Shown: positions 30,501 through 45,500 of the stretch, one piece after another
Position numbering within the stretch: position 1 is the first letter of the stretch
Layout of the letters: each line of letters starts with the position of its first letter
Assembly (NCBI RefSeq): GCF_032854445.1
Contig: NC_088295.1
Span: forward strand, 12,511,385-12,575,384
Length of the DNA: 64,000 nt
From: Liolophura sinensis
Lineage: Eukaryota; Mollusca; Polyplacophora; Chitonida; Chitonidae
Direction of reading: 5' to 3'
Notes under the pieces: model-generated
Seen by the model: the letters and a program-made list of their open reading frames with translations, nothing else
Told to the model about the DNA's origin: nothing
Database searches by the model: none
Position numbers and translations under genes: made by a program

Positions 30501-33500
30501 GAAAATCATGGTAAAAGTTGGTTGTTTATTGTGTGTAATATGCACAGGAGAATATATTGTTAACAAACTGAATGCTATGCTCTGTTGAAAGTCCAGCCAA
30601 CATCCATGGAGGACTTTGTAGAAACAAATATGGCTGCTACAGTAAGACTGGATTCATACATAACATTTTGAATAAACGTGTACAGGATGAAAAATTTGCC
30701 ATTGTTCATACAGGTAAAGCACAGACAGGCTGCAATTTGGAATTGTCCAATGAAAAAGGTTGTAACACCAACAAATATTTATATATAAAATCACGTGAGT
30801 TGGAGAAAAACAATAATATAAAGGATAGTACAGCTACATGTATATGTGAGGTATGCATGAATGAATGCTGGCAGTTTGTCATACTTAACAAGTTTTCAGT
30901 CACATGACAACAAGGAGTCATTAGTTGTGTGCACATATACTGTGTCTTCTTGTGGCACAGCAAGTCCATGCCTCCAAAGTGCTGCCATCACTAACGTGAC
31001 ATCCCACCCAGTCACATTATACTGACACTGGACCAACTAGCCCTGTTTCCTTGCTCAAACCTCTCAATGCAGAGCGCCAAGCAAAGCAAAAAAAAAATAC
31101 CATTTTTAAAGACTATGACCTGACCTGGGTTTGATCCAGGGTCTCCCCACTTCGAGGAGGATGTTCTAACCATCAGGTCACCAAGCCAGTGTTTAGGCAA
31201 GGAATTTTTTCCAAAATGACGCACTTACACTTCACATGAACTTGAAAACTACATGACTTTGCCCTGTTGTATTTATCTGTTGCCCATGCCTGCACTGTCA
31301 CATATTTGCCAACGTCTGAAGGGGTGATTCTGGAAGGTGACAGGGTGACCTCAATATCCACTCCAGAGGTGTTAACGAGATCTTTACTCAAAGGAACGTC
31401 AGCAGTCATATGTGGGTAGAGCACCTCCTCCGTGTTTGGGCAGGTTATATCTGGCCGCTGAAAAGCTAGTAAGATAGCAAAAGATGAAACTCAGGAAATT
31501 TACAAAAGTAAGGTACATTACCGAGCAAATCATTCACAAAATTTATACAGTTTTATACATTTTAACATTTGTTTTTCAGATGTACAGTCCAAGCAACTTG
31601 ATAAGACAAACTGCATGGTCAATGAAAAATGTATTACATACACAAATCATCTGTAGACAGTACTGCCCAATTCTATATACACAAAATAACTAGTGTTATT
31701 TACTTGTGTTATTGTGTCAAAACCGTGAAAAAAAACTGCCGTGTTTATAATTATAATTACTGGTATATTCAGAAAGAGGAACTACTATAGTTCGTTGACC
31801 TTTTCAACCAGTGGAGTAGCGCTTGTGGTCTGGATGCTCTGGGGAATGTTGACAAAACAGGGTTAGGGGTTGAAGGGAAATCTGAAGTTGAATAGCTCAC
31901 TGCGGGTGGTTGATGGTTCTCACACATATGACTAGAGACAACATAGAAAGTCAGCATGTCCACTGGCCAGCAATGTGCATGAAAACACTCTTGCCAGTGA
32001 AGGGGCAGCATAGGCCTTGAGCAGACAGTCTGAGTCAACATGCAAGGTAAAAATGTAGGCCCCCTTGCTCACATGATTTCCTGAGCCATACTGTCTTTTG
32101 TGTACTATCATTTGTTCTCTAAGGGCAATGACAGGCAATGAACACAATTCATAATATAAGCTCATCTGTCAGAGTTTTTGCAGCAAACAACACATGTGCA
32201 GGAACAGCAAACATGTTAGTGAGACACTAAATTTTTAAATTTTTTCAGATGGTCGTTCTCAATAACATGGGAGACGATGCAATGCGAGGATGATTAGTTG
32301 TCCGTTGCATGTAATCCGATTGACCCACCAAAATCGATCCAACCCAAGCGTTTTTTTTTTCAGTAGGTGGAACAGCTGTGTTAAATACGAGTGTTAGTCT
32401 GCCTTTATATACAGGAATTACACTCCGCATTACATGTTTCTTCTTGTAAGAAACTCTATTTTCGCCCACTTCAATTGTTTGCATCAAACCATACATACAT
32501 CTTCACACCATACCAATGGAGGCTTTAATGATCTAACAATATCATTCTTTGTGTGGAAAGTTTGGGGAGGAACTGTCAATCTAAAACCGACAGTGTATTT
32601 AAAAATAAACAGCCGAGTCGTATTGATATGCAAATGGCATCTTCGCCCAGCTTTGGGTATAGACTTGGGGTTTAACGTCAGACTTATACAATTTTTCAGT
32701 CAAATGATGATGAAGGAATCCTTAGAGTGCATGTAATATGCCTCCCTGTTGCAGGACGGATTTCCACCACTTTTTTATCTGGTGCTGCTTCACTGAGATG
32801 CCTTACCAAAGGTAAGTAAGCCACCCGGCCCAAGCCATTATACTGACAAGGGTGAACCAGTTTTTGCACTATCCTCTTAATGCTGGACGCAAAGCGAGGA
32901 AGTTACAACTTCCTCTTTTAAGGTCTTAGGCGTGACTCGACCCAGGATTGACCCTGGATCTACAGCTCCCGAAGCGGATACTCCACCAACTGTGCTATCG
33001 TGGCCGGTAGGTACAGTCTTTGAAGTTCAAACATTGTTTGTAGGACCTGTCAATCACAGCAGAGACCCCATCCGACCATGTTTTGTTTTGGTAATTGTTT
33101 TTAACTCTACCCATGGTAAAAAGACAGTGTTGTGAATATCTTTGTAATTACATCTATACAGGCACAAGATTTTATGATGGCCTTACTGAAATGGTCTACT
33201 GACAAAAGTCCAAGTTAAAATGCATAGATTCTTCATTAGGCACGTGACAGTATGTAAAATTTTGAGCTTCCATCTGTTAGTCTAGATTTGGCGGAAGATT
33301 TCACAATCGTCTCGACTTGACTCAAGGGGTGAGTCCTTCAAAATAAGTTCATCTAATCGGTCAATGTTGAATTCTGTAAGCTGCTAGTTATCTGTGAGAC
33401 TTACGCACACCAGACTGAGTTCCCAAACAATGTGAGTAGGAATAGATTTAGCCTTGCATTAACACAATGTTTACAACTGTTGCAATATGAAGCTAGTAAT

Positions 33501-36500
33501 GGGCATCTATTTTCACACATGAAAACATACTGAGTTTATGATCGCCATTTTATGAAATCGGGTATATCTGTAGATTTTTCTCGTCTACCTATACAGGTTC
33601 AATGCAAATTTACTGATGTACAGGCATGTCAATCAGCTGTCACAATAATGCAAGAACGAGGTTTGAACAAGTGTCAGTTTAGGAAACCTAGTCCCGAGTA
33701 ATTTACGTGTATAACTGACGGTTTCCTAAATGAAATGGCAAGAACCTACAACACTTCTAAAAAAGTAGGATAACAAAACACCAAGTCCGTGAGGCTTGGA
33801 AAACTTTCTCCTGTGTTTTACGGGAGATTAACAACAGACATTTGTCAGGTCTTTATCACTGAAACACATTTACATGCTGATTTGTGACATTTATTTATGG
33901 GACTTTGAACAGACAACACTGTTCCTCGTATAATGCCTTCATCGATTCAACGACAGCTTGAGCAGCAGTCGTTAGCTCGCCAGTTTGACAAAAATATGCT
34001 TTGAGACAGTTTTGGAATTTACAGGTTTTCTAAGAACTGTGGCTTGATACTTTCTTCAGTTTAATTCATAAATAAAAAAAAAAGGCGTTGTCAGGGTTTC
34101 TTCAAGCCTGTATATCCACCTGACTTCATCTCGCCAAGCATGTGCACCGCACTCCCGCGGCGATGTTTGTCTAGTCATCGGTCGAGGCGAGACAACAATT
34201 ACCCACCCCACCATTGCGGCACCATTTTAAGTTTCGATCATGCGAAGTAAAAAGTGGCAAATTACACGGTCCTGCACACAACTGTGACTTGACGTCTGCT
34301 GGTCCAAAATGTCAACGAATTACAGTAGCAAGTTTTTACCAAATTCATCACTACATTATTTACCAATTAGACACAACTACACCTGTCAGACAAGATCAAC
34401 TGACCTCTGACATGAACACTGATCTGACAGTCTTCAGTGTTTCCAGTGGCGTCGGATGCGTGGTACGTGACCTCCACGCTGTCGGCCAGTTTGTGCTCAG
34501 GTGAGAATCCCTCAGGTTGCACACTGAACACAGACACCAGGCCAGAATTGTCAATGGCAAAAGGCTCATCAAACCCTGGTTCTTCAAACTGGTCAATCTC
34601 AATATATTTTCGGCAACTGTCAAACTTTGGCTTTTCCATATCTGTGGTGATAAACACAAAAAACAAGGTCTCAGATGTTTATGCACATGGGAAATACAAT
34701 AAATGTACATGTAAATACAATGGGTAAAACCTAGAACTACACTGTAGGTTGTGCATAAACAGGAAACATTAGATGGGGCTCTCATATGTGTGGTATTTGG
34801 TTTACACAAGCAGTTGTGGATGATGCAATCATATATTTGTATGTCAGGTGTCTGGTATGCACAATGTGTATAAGGCCTAACAGTATGGAAACATTCTAGT
34901 CCACCCTGTCAGAATGCATGCATGCTTGCTGCAACCCTACATGTACATATATGTATTACTTTATACAAGATATATATTTTTAGCTCCAACACTTCTGTAA
35001 AGTTTCATGAAAATACACTGATAAATTTCGCAGAAGATACTGTGACAAAGATTCAAAATAATCTACAGAAACCTCATGCACATCCATACATGCATATGAT
35101 TCCCAACAGATGTGCCAAGCTGCCAGATAACTGGTTGAAAAACTGTAGGAGGATTTGCACTGACAAGATAAAAGGAGAAAATATCTTCTCATTTCACGAT
35201 ACCTCCTCATTTCACGATATCTCCTCATTTTACATGCTGTTGCAATAATAACTAATACAGCATTATCCCCAACAGCACAGGCACACCTGTATATCATCCC
35301 TACCAAGTTTCACAAAAATCTGATAAAAACTGTTAGAGAGAGTGTGCTTACAAGAAATGACTACAGACAGTCCTACAGACGAACTGATGACCGAATGCAG
35401 ATGGACACTGACAAGCTATACATCAAATTGAAAACAAAGTGTTGTTGAAATCCTACTCCTCTGTTTTCAATCTGATGTCTTTCATAACTGTTCTGTCAGT
35501 TTGTGGGTTTACTACAGAAACTGCATGCTTACCCTGGAAAATTTCCGTTACCCTGTATGGTACATGTATTTGATTTGGGTAATTTCCGTTACCCTGTATG
35601 GTACATGTATTTGATTTGGGTAATTTCCGTTACCCTGTATGGTACATGTATTTGATTTGGGTAATTTCCGTTACCCAGGGTAAGGTTAAATAAATGCCAA
35701 AAAATGATTACTTAAAGTAATTAATAAATGTTAAGCCCAATGGTTTGGAAATTTTTCACTCACAATATAGAAGCCAATATCACACATATACGACCGTAGT
35801 CCTATACACAAGGCCCAACATCAGGAAAAAACCATCTAGTTATGAGGTCAGGCATAACTCTTGATGTATTTGATTGAGCTTCAGAAATGCAAAACGTCTT
35901 TAAATATGCCTATATATGGCACCAAAAATGTTCATATGCATATTTTGCACTACTGGCTTGAATATGTTTACGTATCGCCGATTTTAGGGAATTTGTCACA
36001 TGCTGCACTTCAAGTTAACAAACTGAAAATTTAGTGTTCAGTAGACAGATACCTAATTAGCATGGGAACTGCTGAAAACGAACACAATTTTAGAGCTTTA
36101 CCATAAGTTTATAGCATTTCTAGTAATGGATTCGCTCACCTTTACAGAAAGGAACTGGGTGATCCCAGTGAAGTGTTGTACCAGTTGGATCCTGGACACA
36201 ACTCAATGGAGTCGTGTCATTCAGCTCAAATCCTTCTCTGGTACATTTGTAGGACACCTTCTTACCCTGCTCATAGCCAGAAGCCTCCTGGATAGCATCA
36301 GGAGGGCGTCCTGGGTCACTACAAGTTTCACCTATTCAGACAAGATAAGGTAAAATACAGGTACTAAGATCATATGTACACCCTTTTTTTTTTTTGACTT
36401 GATAAATCATACTCAGAATTTCTCACTCAACTTCATACGATGGCAGTCAGTTAAATAACAGGTGGAGAAACCGTCCTACCTGCCATCTAACAAACACACT

Positions 36501-39500
36501 TTCTGATTATACAATTCACTATATGGTACACGTAGGTCTGCCAACCTGCAGATGGTCGTGGGTTCCCCAGAGCACTGCTTGGTTTCCTCCCACCATAATG
36601 CTGGCTGCTGTCATTGTAAGTGAAACATTCTTGAATACAGCATAATACACCAATCAAGTATATAAATAAATAAATAAATGTACGACCCATCAGTGAAAAT
36701 GGACTGGTGCTTGCAATGATTTTTGTAAGTGTTTGATTGCCAAGATTATCTCAGCGGTACACTCTGGGGAGTGATTTTTAATGGTGCTGAAAAGAGAGGA
36801 GGAAATTAAACATCAGACCTCACTAGAAGGGGACTTTCTTATAAAACACAACAGAGGGAGGAAACTACACAAAACCATTACCTCGCCATTTTCAGTCTAC
36901 TTCTGCATCAAATACAAGCAGTGTTATGTTTCTCTGATGATGAAAAACCTTAAACCTTATGATGAGAATGCCATAAAAGGTGATAATACTTCAATCGCAC
37001 AGAAAAAGGTGTACACCAAGTGAAGGTGTACACCAAGTGAAGTTGCATCAAGGCAGATGGTTCACATATGAAATCTCAGGCATAATCTCTGTTACATATA
37101 CAGACGCCAGCCCATGCAGAAAATGGTCAAATTAGCTGAAACCAGTTATCGTTACATCTTTCAAGTTGCTTTCTGTTTTTAAACTGTTTAACTTTATACT
37201 CTAAACTCTCCATAGCATAGTCTAACCAAAACCTCAACAACATAAAAATGACATGACCTACATAAAACTTACACCCGTATTTAACTTTCACAATATAAAA
37301 CTGACATGACCTCCACAACATAAAACTTACACCAGTGTCTAACATTCACAACATAAAACTCTCCTGACCTCCACAACATAAAATTTACACCAGTATCTAA
37401 CCTTCCCAACATAAAACTGACCTGAGCTCCACAACATAAAACTTACACCAGTATCTAACCTTCACAATATAAAACTGACCTGACCTCCGCAACATAAAAC
37501 TCACATCAGTGTCGAACCTTCACAACATAAAACTGACCTGACCTCCACAACATAAAACTTACACCAGTATCTAACCTTCCCAACATAAAACTGACCTGAG
37601 CTCCACAACATAAAACTTACACCAGTATCTAACCTTCACAATATAAAACTGACCTGACCTCCACAGCATAAAACTTACACCACTATCTAACCTTCACAAC
37701 ATAAAACTTACACCACTATCTAACCTTCACAACATAAAACTGACCTGACCTGTACGAGTTAAAACTGGCATGATGCCTACAACATAAATCTTACACCAGC
37801 ATCTAACATCTCTAGCAAAAACTGATGTGACCTATACAACATAAAACATGTACACCTAACCTCCATTCCATCAAACTTACCTAAACAACGAAGTGTGTTA
37901 AACCCCCAGGTGCCAGACTTCAAACAAGTCACTGTTGTGTTTCCCAATGAGCTTTCCCCATCCACTGTGAATAGAGGCAGACACTCCACCTGGAAACTCT
38001 GGCCATAGATTGTGCTGTTGTTGAGTTGGGTTCTATAATCTTTAGCTCCTGATATCACCTCTGGTTCACCACAGTCAATATCTGTAAAGTACAGTCCTCG
38101 ATTGATTCATCTTAAACAGCAGACAGTATGCAGGGGAAAAAAGATCAATTGGTTTCATGTAATGCCTGTGAACGTTATTTGTGGTCAGCATTATTCATAT
38201 GTGCACTAGTGAAAACATCTACAAGATACAGTACTACTGTACTGAGGTCTGATATGCATCTGCACATTTGGCAAATGTACTAGACACATATATCTAGCTC
38301 TTACTATCTGCAGAGTTGTAGAACCTGTATCCTCACTTTAGAGTGATAATACTTTTATTTAGCTGATAAATAAAAGGAAAAATTAACAACTGTTTATAGA
38401 TCTAGTTATAATTTGGGACACACTTCATATGTACATGTTGAGATTATGGCCTCGCATGTAGCTATGGTGGACATTCTGCAACTGAGGAATGCAAAGTTTC
38501 AGGGTCTCTCCTTTATTACCAAAGTTAATTATGAATATGTGGTAATTAAGGTAAACTGTTAAGGTAAAAGGCAGACAGCAGTGGTATAATACTACTGCTT
38601 ATAAAGCTAACTAGGTACATATTAGCCAAGGTCACATCTTGCCATATATGAATCCTGAATTTAATACTGAAGTAACTGGAAAGGTACACGCACAATTAAC
38701 AAACAAACAAAAAGATAAAAGTGAGATACAGATCTAAAGTGTATGTTAAAATTTTGGGACAATTCAAAATAAATAAAATAATAGTTCTGTAAGTAATCAT
38801 AGTCACAATTAACAGTTAAAAAGAAACGCCTATGCAATATACAGTATGGCCACAGTCTGTAGCTAGGTACATGGAAACTCAGCTTTAATAAGCCAGAAGT
38901 ACTGCAAGGTTATTTATATTGTAACACTATATGTCATTGTAACACAGTGCACTCTGTTTTTAAGTTATGTTGACTTAAGCTTCCTGTACAACAATGACTC
39001 ATCACAATTTATGTTCTTTTTAATATATTCCTACTCACAGCCACACTCAAATGGGGCACCAAAGAAGCGATAGGTATTCATCATTTGATCATACAGACAC
39101 GTTCTGTGTTTAATGACTGGGGCATCCATCCCGGGTATGTTACAGGTTAAAGTGACCGAGTTCAAGTAGTCAACATCACTGCCTGGGGAGACTCGAGGAC
39201 TATTCTGCACCCAGTCAGGAATCACCTCTGGTGGGCACCTGGCCACTGAAGGAAAAAAGATTGGTACGTGATGTTCTAGCAAGCTGTACAGATATTACTA
39301 AACTCCAAGTCTTTACATAAAAATTATTACAGAGTAATATTAGAGCACACATTTTAAACGCATTAGAAATTCAGGTCAGCCATGATAAAATCTCATATTT
39401 TTTTTTTATTCAAATTACTATACCTTATTACAAACTATATTTGAGTTCACCATAAATATATTTCAGTTTTTAAAGGTCTGTCTTGAAAGTGAGAAGCATG

Positions 39501-42500
39501 GGGTGAGGTTGTATATACATACCTGAGCAGACTGGTGGGTCCATGGACCAGGTGCCATCAGCCTGACACTCTCGATTCGTCACTCCAAAACTAAGGACAT
39601 ATCCCAGTTTACACATGTACCTGATCCAGTCCCCAAACCCATAATGTGACTGACCAGTCAGTGGCAATGTATTGTTTGGGACAGGAGGGGTGGGGCAAAT
39701 CACTCCTGGAACAGAGACATGAAAATAATGCAACATTTATTTAATTGGATCTATTTATTCAATAACGTTTTACTTATAAAATGGCTGTCAATTCAAATAA
39801 CCGGTAGTGTAGCAAGAGACAGAGTAAGCAGAAGAACTATAAATCTGGTCTTCTGGAAATGTTTATTTGTCAAACCAACATTGCGAGTTTTACCGAAAGT
39901 GTTCAACACCAGAGTTACAGTTCTGCTTGGAGTGCCTTGATCTTGTGCCTCATGGTTAGAAGTTGCCGACCTTGTTCACTGTCAAATTATACAAATTATT
40001 CACTTACAAATATAAGAAAAGCTTATGCCTTGCTCAATTTATTTAACATCTAACTGTAAAGTGTAACAGTAAACTATGTCAGATATCATAACATCCATCA
40101 CAGTGTCATCTCCTACAGTTCGTTAATACCCTCTTTAGAAACAGGGGCCTCCGCTGGCCACCGTCGTATACGTCAAACATTCTTAGGCACGTGGAAAAAC
40201 ACCAATAAAATAAACCAATAAATAAAAACTTAATTTTAACTGAATTCATAGCCAGGTGCCGGATATCTGAGAGTCAGAAGGGCCTCCCTACCTACATATG
40301 CAGGCAGATTAGATACACTGTACTTACTGACACAAGTGTGGTTGATATAATACACGTCTCCAGGCCGATATCCATTTTCTGAGACTGGGATGGTGTAAAC
40401 TTCCATATCTGGGCTGCTGAAGAGCTCGTAGCCATGAAAACACTCACAGCTGTACGACCCATCATTGTTGACACATCTTCCATTGCTGCAATAATGTTTG
40501 CCTGAACACTCGTCTACATCTGAAATCATCAAGGAACAGTATATAATAATATATGTGGACACAGATAGACCACAACCCTGTAATAATTAAAAGTGTGTTT
40601 TTTTCTCCCAAAGAAACACAAACTTCAGGTCTGCAAACAGTGGTAAACTTTTTTAAACCATTAGAAATGGAAGTTATTAAATGGTTTATTTCACAGAACT
40701 GTCTGAACATTTGCTATGTATATGCATATGGCATATTGCATATTAAGATACATAAATGTATCATACTGTCCTAAGTTATGTGCATGATATTTTCAGCTAC
40801 CATTGTTCCTCATATTTCTGATTGGGGGACATTAATGAACGGAAGAAAATTAGCAGAGACTAGAGGCAAGTTGTTCCAAAGTGTATTAGGACTTTAGCAA
40901 CAACTTCAGTCCACACTAAAATGTCATCTAATTTGCACTGGAATGACACTGGCACTTAGATTTAAGCCAGACATAACATTTGATACTCTGAAACCTGCGA
41001 TACATGCGTGTTCATACTTGTATATCATCAAACTGGTAGACATGAGTTGCAAATCAATTAAGTCAGACAAGATGTAAGATTAGTTATACGTGCGGTGGTT
41101 GATGAGAACGGTTTAATACTGGACAGATAATGACAATGTGCACACCAGAGCAGGAGAGGCTGTCGTTATTCAGCGTGTAACCTGATGGACAAGCACAGCT
41201 GTACATCCCAGGCTCGTTCTCACACATGGCCACTCCTGTACAGTTATTCAGCTGATCTTGGGCACATTCGTCAATATCTGTGAGGAAGAAACAACAATGG
41301 TCACATACAGTCAGGAAAATAAAACTAAAACTTGGCCTGACTTGCGCATTAAAGGATATATGAAATGCTGGATTTTTTATTTCTTAATATGTAATATATG
41401 ATGTAAAGTGACTTGAACAACAGTTCAGCAATTGTAGATTATTTTTTTAGAATCCACAGCTCCTTGTCAGAGTCTAGAGGGGAACTTTGGTAACTGTTAA
41501 GTTCATGGTACCCTTGTAGTTGAGTTTTGAACATTAAGCCAAGTGTCAGACAACAATGGGCAGGTCTCTGGGAGCTTTTGTGAATGAACTGCTCTGACCT
41601 ACTTTCTCCCATGACCAGGCCAAGTTTACAACTGCCGAAACTTTTTGCACTCTAACGAAACAATATTGTTCATTCTGACACTTGGCTTGCTTAACCAGTA
41701 TTAACATATCAAAGCTGAACTGCTACTAGGAGGGATATCATGAACTTTACAATTACCAAAGTTTCCCTCTACTTGTCTCACGAGGAGCTGTAGATTCTAA
41801 GGAATAATAATCTACAGTTGATGAATACTGTGGCGTTACATCTATCATTTAAATGAATATGAACAGAAGAAGTCAAGACTTAAATTCGTTAATCATACGC
41901 ACTCATGCGCTCGAACACACACATGCATACAGGGCCTCCGAAGGCGAGGGTATCAGTACGCCACCCGGCAAAATGACCCAGGAGCCTCTCACTAATGCGG
42001 CCACTGTGAGTTAAAGTCTGGCTCATGCTGGCTTCTTCTCCGGTCATAAGTGGGAAGATCTGTCAGCAACCTGCAAACGGTTGTGGGTTTACCCCGGGTT
42101 CTGCCCGTTTATTCCCACCAAAAAGCTGGCCGTCGTGTTATAAGTGAAACACCAATCAAATAACTTAAATAAACTAAATAAACAAGTAGTATACAATATT
42201 GTGGTCAATAAAGCAGAACCACGTCATTCGTCGAGCAGCACTGCACAAATGTAATTTTTAATGTTAAAAGTCACAAATTATGTACCACAGATGCACATTG
42301 TAGATTTGCAATTTGTAAACAGTTGTGTCTGTAAAGTACTGTCTGAAAGAACAGAAATTTTGTTAATTCCACACATCGGGTTTTGGATTGCAGACTACAG
42401 AGTAAAAAAACAGAATCATCTTTTATACAATTTATGTCAGTTTCAATCTGCTCCGAAGGTTCTGGATAAAGTTGACCATTTGATAGTTACGTGCAAGTAA

Positions 42501-45500
42501 TTCTAAGAGGACTTCGTTCAAACTGGCCAAGAGTGCCACATCAAGGAGGTGCAACATAATGTGAATAATATAACAATAGATCTATATTTCTAAATGGCAT
42601 TACATGAACTTTGTCAGACTGGTCCCAGTGGGATTGTCTCGCACCTACCAATGCACTCTGGAATATTCCCAAACTGCTGGTTAGCCTGACAGCTAAGAGT
42701 AGCGGGACCAGATAATCTATATCCCGAGTCACAGCTCACATCGATGGTATCACCGAAATACGTCTCATCTGGTGCAGAAATGTAACCATTCATGATCTTC
42801 TCTGGTACTTGACACTGTACCTCTGAAACAAAAGATCATTCACTGAAGTCTATACTGTATCACACTCATGAATTTTCCCTTATATCAGTGGATGATAGTT
42901 TCATGAGTGGAATAAACTAAATGCCCAGAGTAAAAAAGTTACTTCAATACAAACGTTTCCACATATGACATACTCATATTCATACCGCACCCAGGAAATG
43001 TGTTCAGTAAATGTTGAATTATGCACCCAAGGCCACACAAGTGCCACTGACCATTAACTGGTACAAAGATCCCATGAACACTGAGAGACAATAAATCCAA
43101 ACATTACGTGTCCAAGGTCAGGTTTGAACCTGCACCTCATGGTTACTAATTACATACTGCATGTAAATGTAATTAAGCTGTAAATGGCAGTGACAGTAAT
43201 ACTTATTAATTTATTTGGTTGGTATTTTACGCCGCACTCAAGAATATTTCACTTATACGACAGCAGCCAGCATTATGGTGGGAGGAAACCCACGACCATC
43301 CGTAGGTTGCTGAAAGACATGTCGTGTGAGGGCTGCATCCAACAAAAAGAGACAGAACATATCAGGGTGCTAGCTCAACTGAGCACAGTCTCTTTCATAT
43401 TCATCATATACATTGCCACCCTTATCCATAATCAATGGAATGCAGTTGTGTAGAAAGTATTCACCTTTCCAGCCATTTCATTGGTAAACTTGCCTCAGTC
43501 TTGTGATAAAACAATATATCCTAAACGTATGTCTGTTTTCAAAAACTCTACAATTTAAATCATGTTTACTGAATTGACAGAACATCAGTAAAACAAATTT
43601 AAACAAAAAAATATATAAACAAGTTTTTTACTTAAATAGATGTTTAAAAGCCAAAGAAACCCACATGTAACACTTACTAAAACATGTAGGAGAGGGGTGT
43701 GACCAGGTGCTACCAGATGTACAGAAGATACGGTTTGCTCCAATAATCTCAAACCCCACCTGACAGGTGTACTCCACAACTGTGGAATAACTGGACCCAT
43801 CTCCATCTACAGTCATGTTGCCATTCTCTACTTTTTCAAGCGCTGAGCAGTTTGAAGCTAAAATGCAAACATGTGAACTTTAAATCTAATAGTCGGATGG
43901 AAGAATCTGGCCAATACATGAATATCTGCGTCAATGTGTGACAACATGCCCTAGTCCATTTCAGCTAAGTGCCATTTAGTCAGGAAGTACCAAAATTAAT
44001 CCATATTTTTAACATTACCACACTCAGGATTTACATTTACAGTGACAATGTTTCATATACTTGTTGCATCCCTAAGATCAATCAAAACTACGAATGCAAT
44101 GTCTAGCCGTCCATCAAATCCAGGAATGCACTGGTCCAAGCTTCCATTTAAACAATGCCCATCCAGGAGAGCAATTAAACGCATTGTAATGATAAAAACG
44201 AATACATACCTATACATGCTGGAGGGTCTGTCCACCTGCCATCCGACTCACAGATGCTTGGGTTGTGATGAGCCAGAGTATAACCATCAAAACAGTTGTA
44301 TGTAGTCACTTTGCCAAACACAACACCAGTTGATGTCTCCACATAACCGTTATCTACTGACTGTGGCAAGCCGCAGTACACAGCTGAAGGCCCAAACATA
44401 GTTTACAAAGGAATTACCTTACTTTCTCTCACAATAATCAAGAAAATGATAAAGTATTCTGTTTCGAATGTAGTAATTTCAGGTCAGTATACATAATCAA
44501 TTAAACTTCTTAATTTTGATTACAATTAAAACTTCTCATGGCACTGTATGCATCAACACTCTACCTTTCATAACATGTACATCTTTTGTTAATTATCATA
44601 ATTTTGTCTGACCTGTAGTATCAATCTTTCCTTTTAAATGCGTGGGTCAATGGTATTTTTCCAGGTTAAAATAGAATACAACTCCCATTTCAATTTCCTA
44701 AAATATCAAGAATATACTGATTTCATGCTTCGACTCACGTGTTACACTGAGGAATGACATGAATATTCCAATTTCCTCCTAACTGACATTCCATTTCCAC
44801 GTAAGTTATGCCAGTTCTTTGAGGCTGATACATCTCATCCCTGAAGTGATAGCCTTTGTCACAGGTTATCCGTAATTTAGACTTGTAATACTTGTTATCT
44901 GAACTGGGTGTTGTGTGCAGGTTGAAATTTGGCTTCTCACAGTCTGCAAGAAAAGAGGCTCATCAATTCTTATACATGAATAGTGATATGCTTGATAAGA
45001 AGTGAAAGGCCGCAAAAATATAGCTTGGATAAAACATTCATGCATTTCATAATAAAATAACATTTGAGACAAAATTGATGGTTAAGGTGGAAGGTAACAT
45101 ACTGGTAAGCTGTGCATGTGCTTCATAGGTGTTTATGCTGTAAATATTCCTCCCAGGTATAAACACCTATACTGAAGCAGTGTCTGACAATGGTGGGAAC
45201 AAATACTGGTGAGCTGTATCTGTACTACACAAGTGCCAGACAGGAATACCATCCACTCAATGAAATATGAATATGAATATAATATAGCTCGTAGCTTTCC
45301 GGTCACATACCTACAGAAAAGGAGGCTTTAAAGCCTTTTGAGTTATTTCCATAGTTGGTATTTAGTTCAAGGTACAGCTTGTCTGAGGCAAACAGTCTGG
45401 TGCTTTCACTATTCTGTCCTGAGGTGTTAAACAAATAACCACTCTCATCCAACCCTGAATATACCTGCAATGAGAAAACAGCAGCTCTTCACCACAACAA

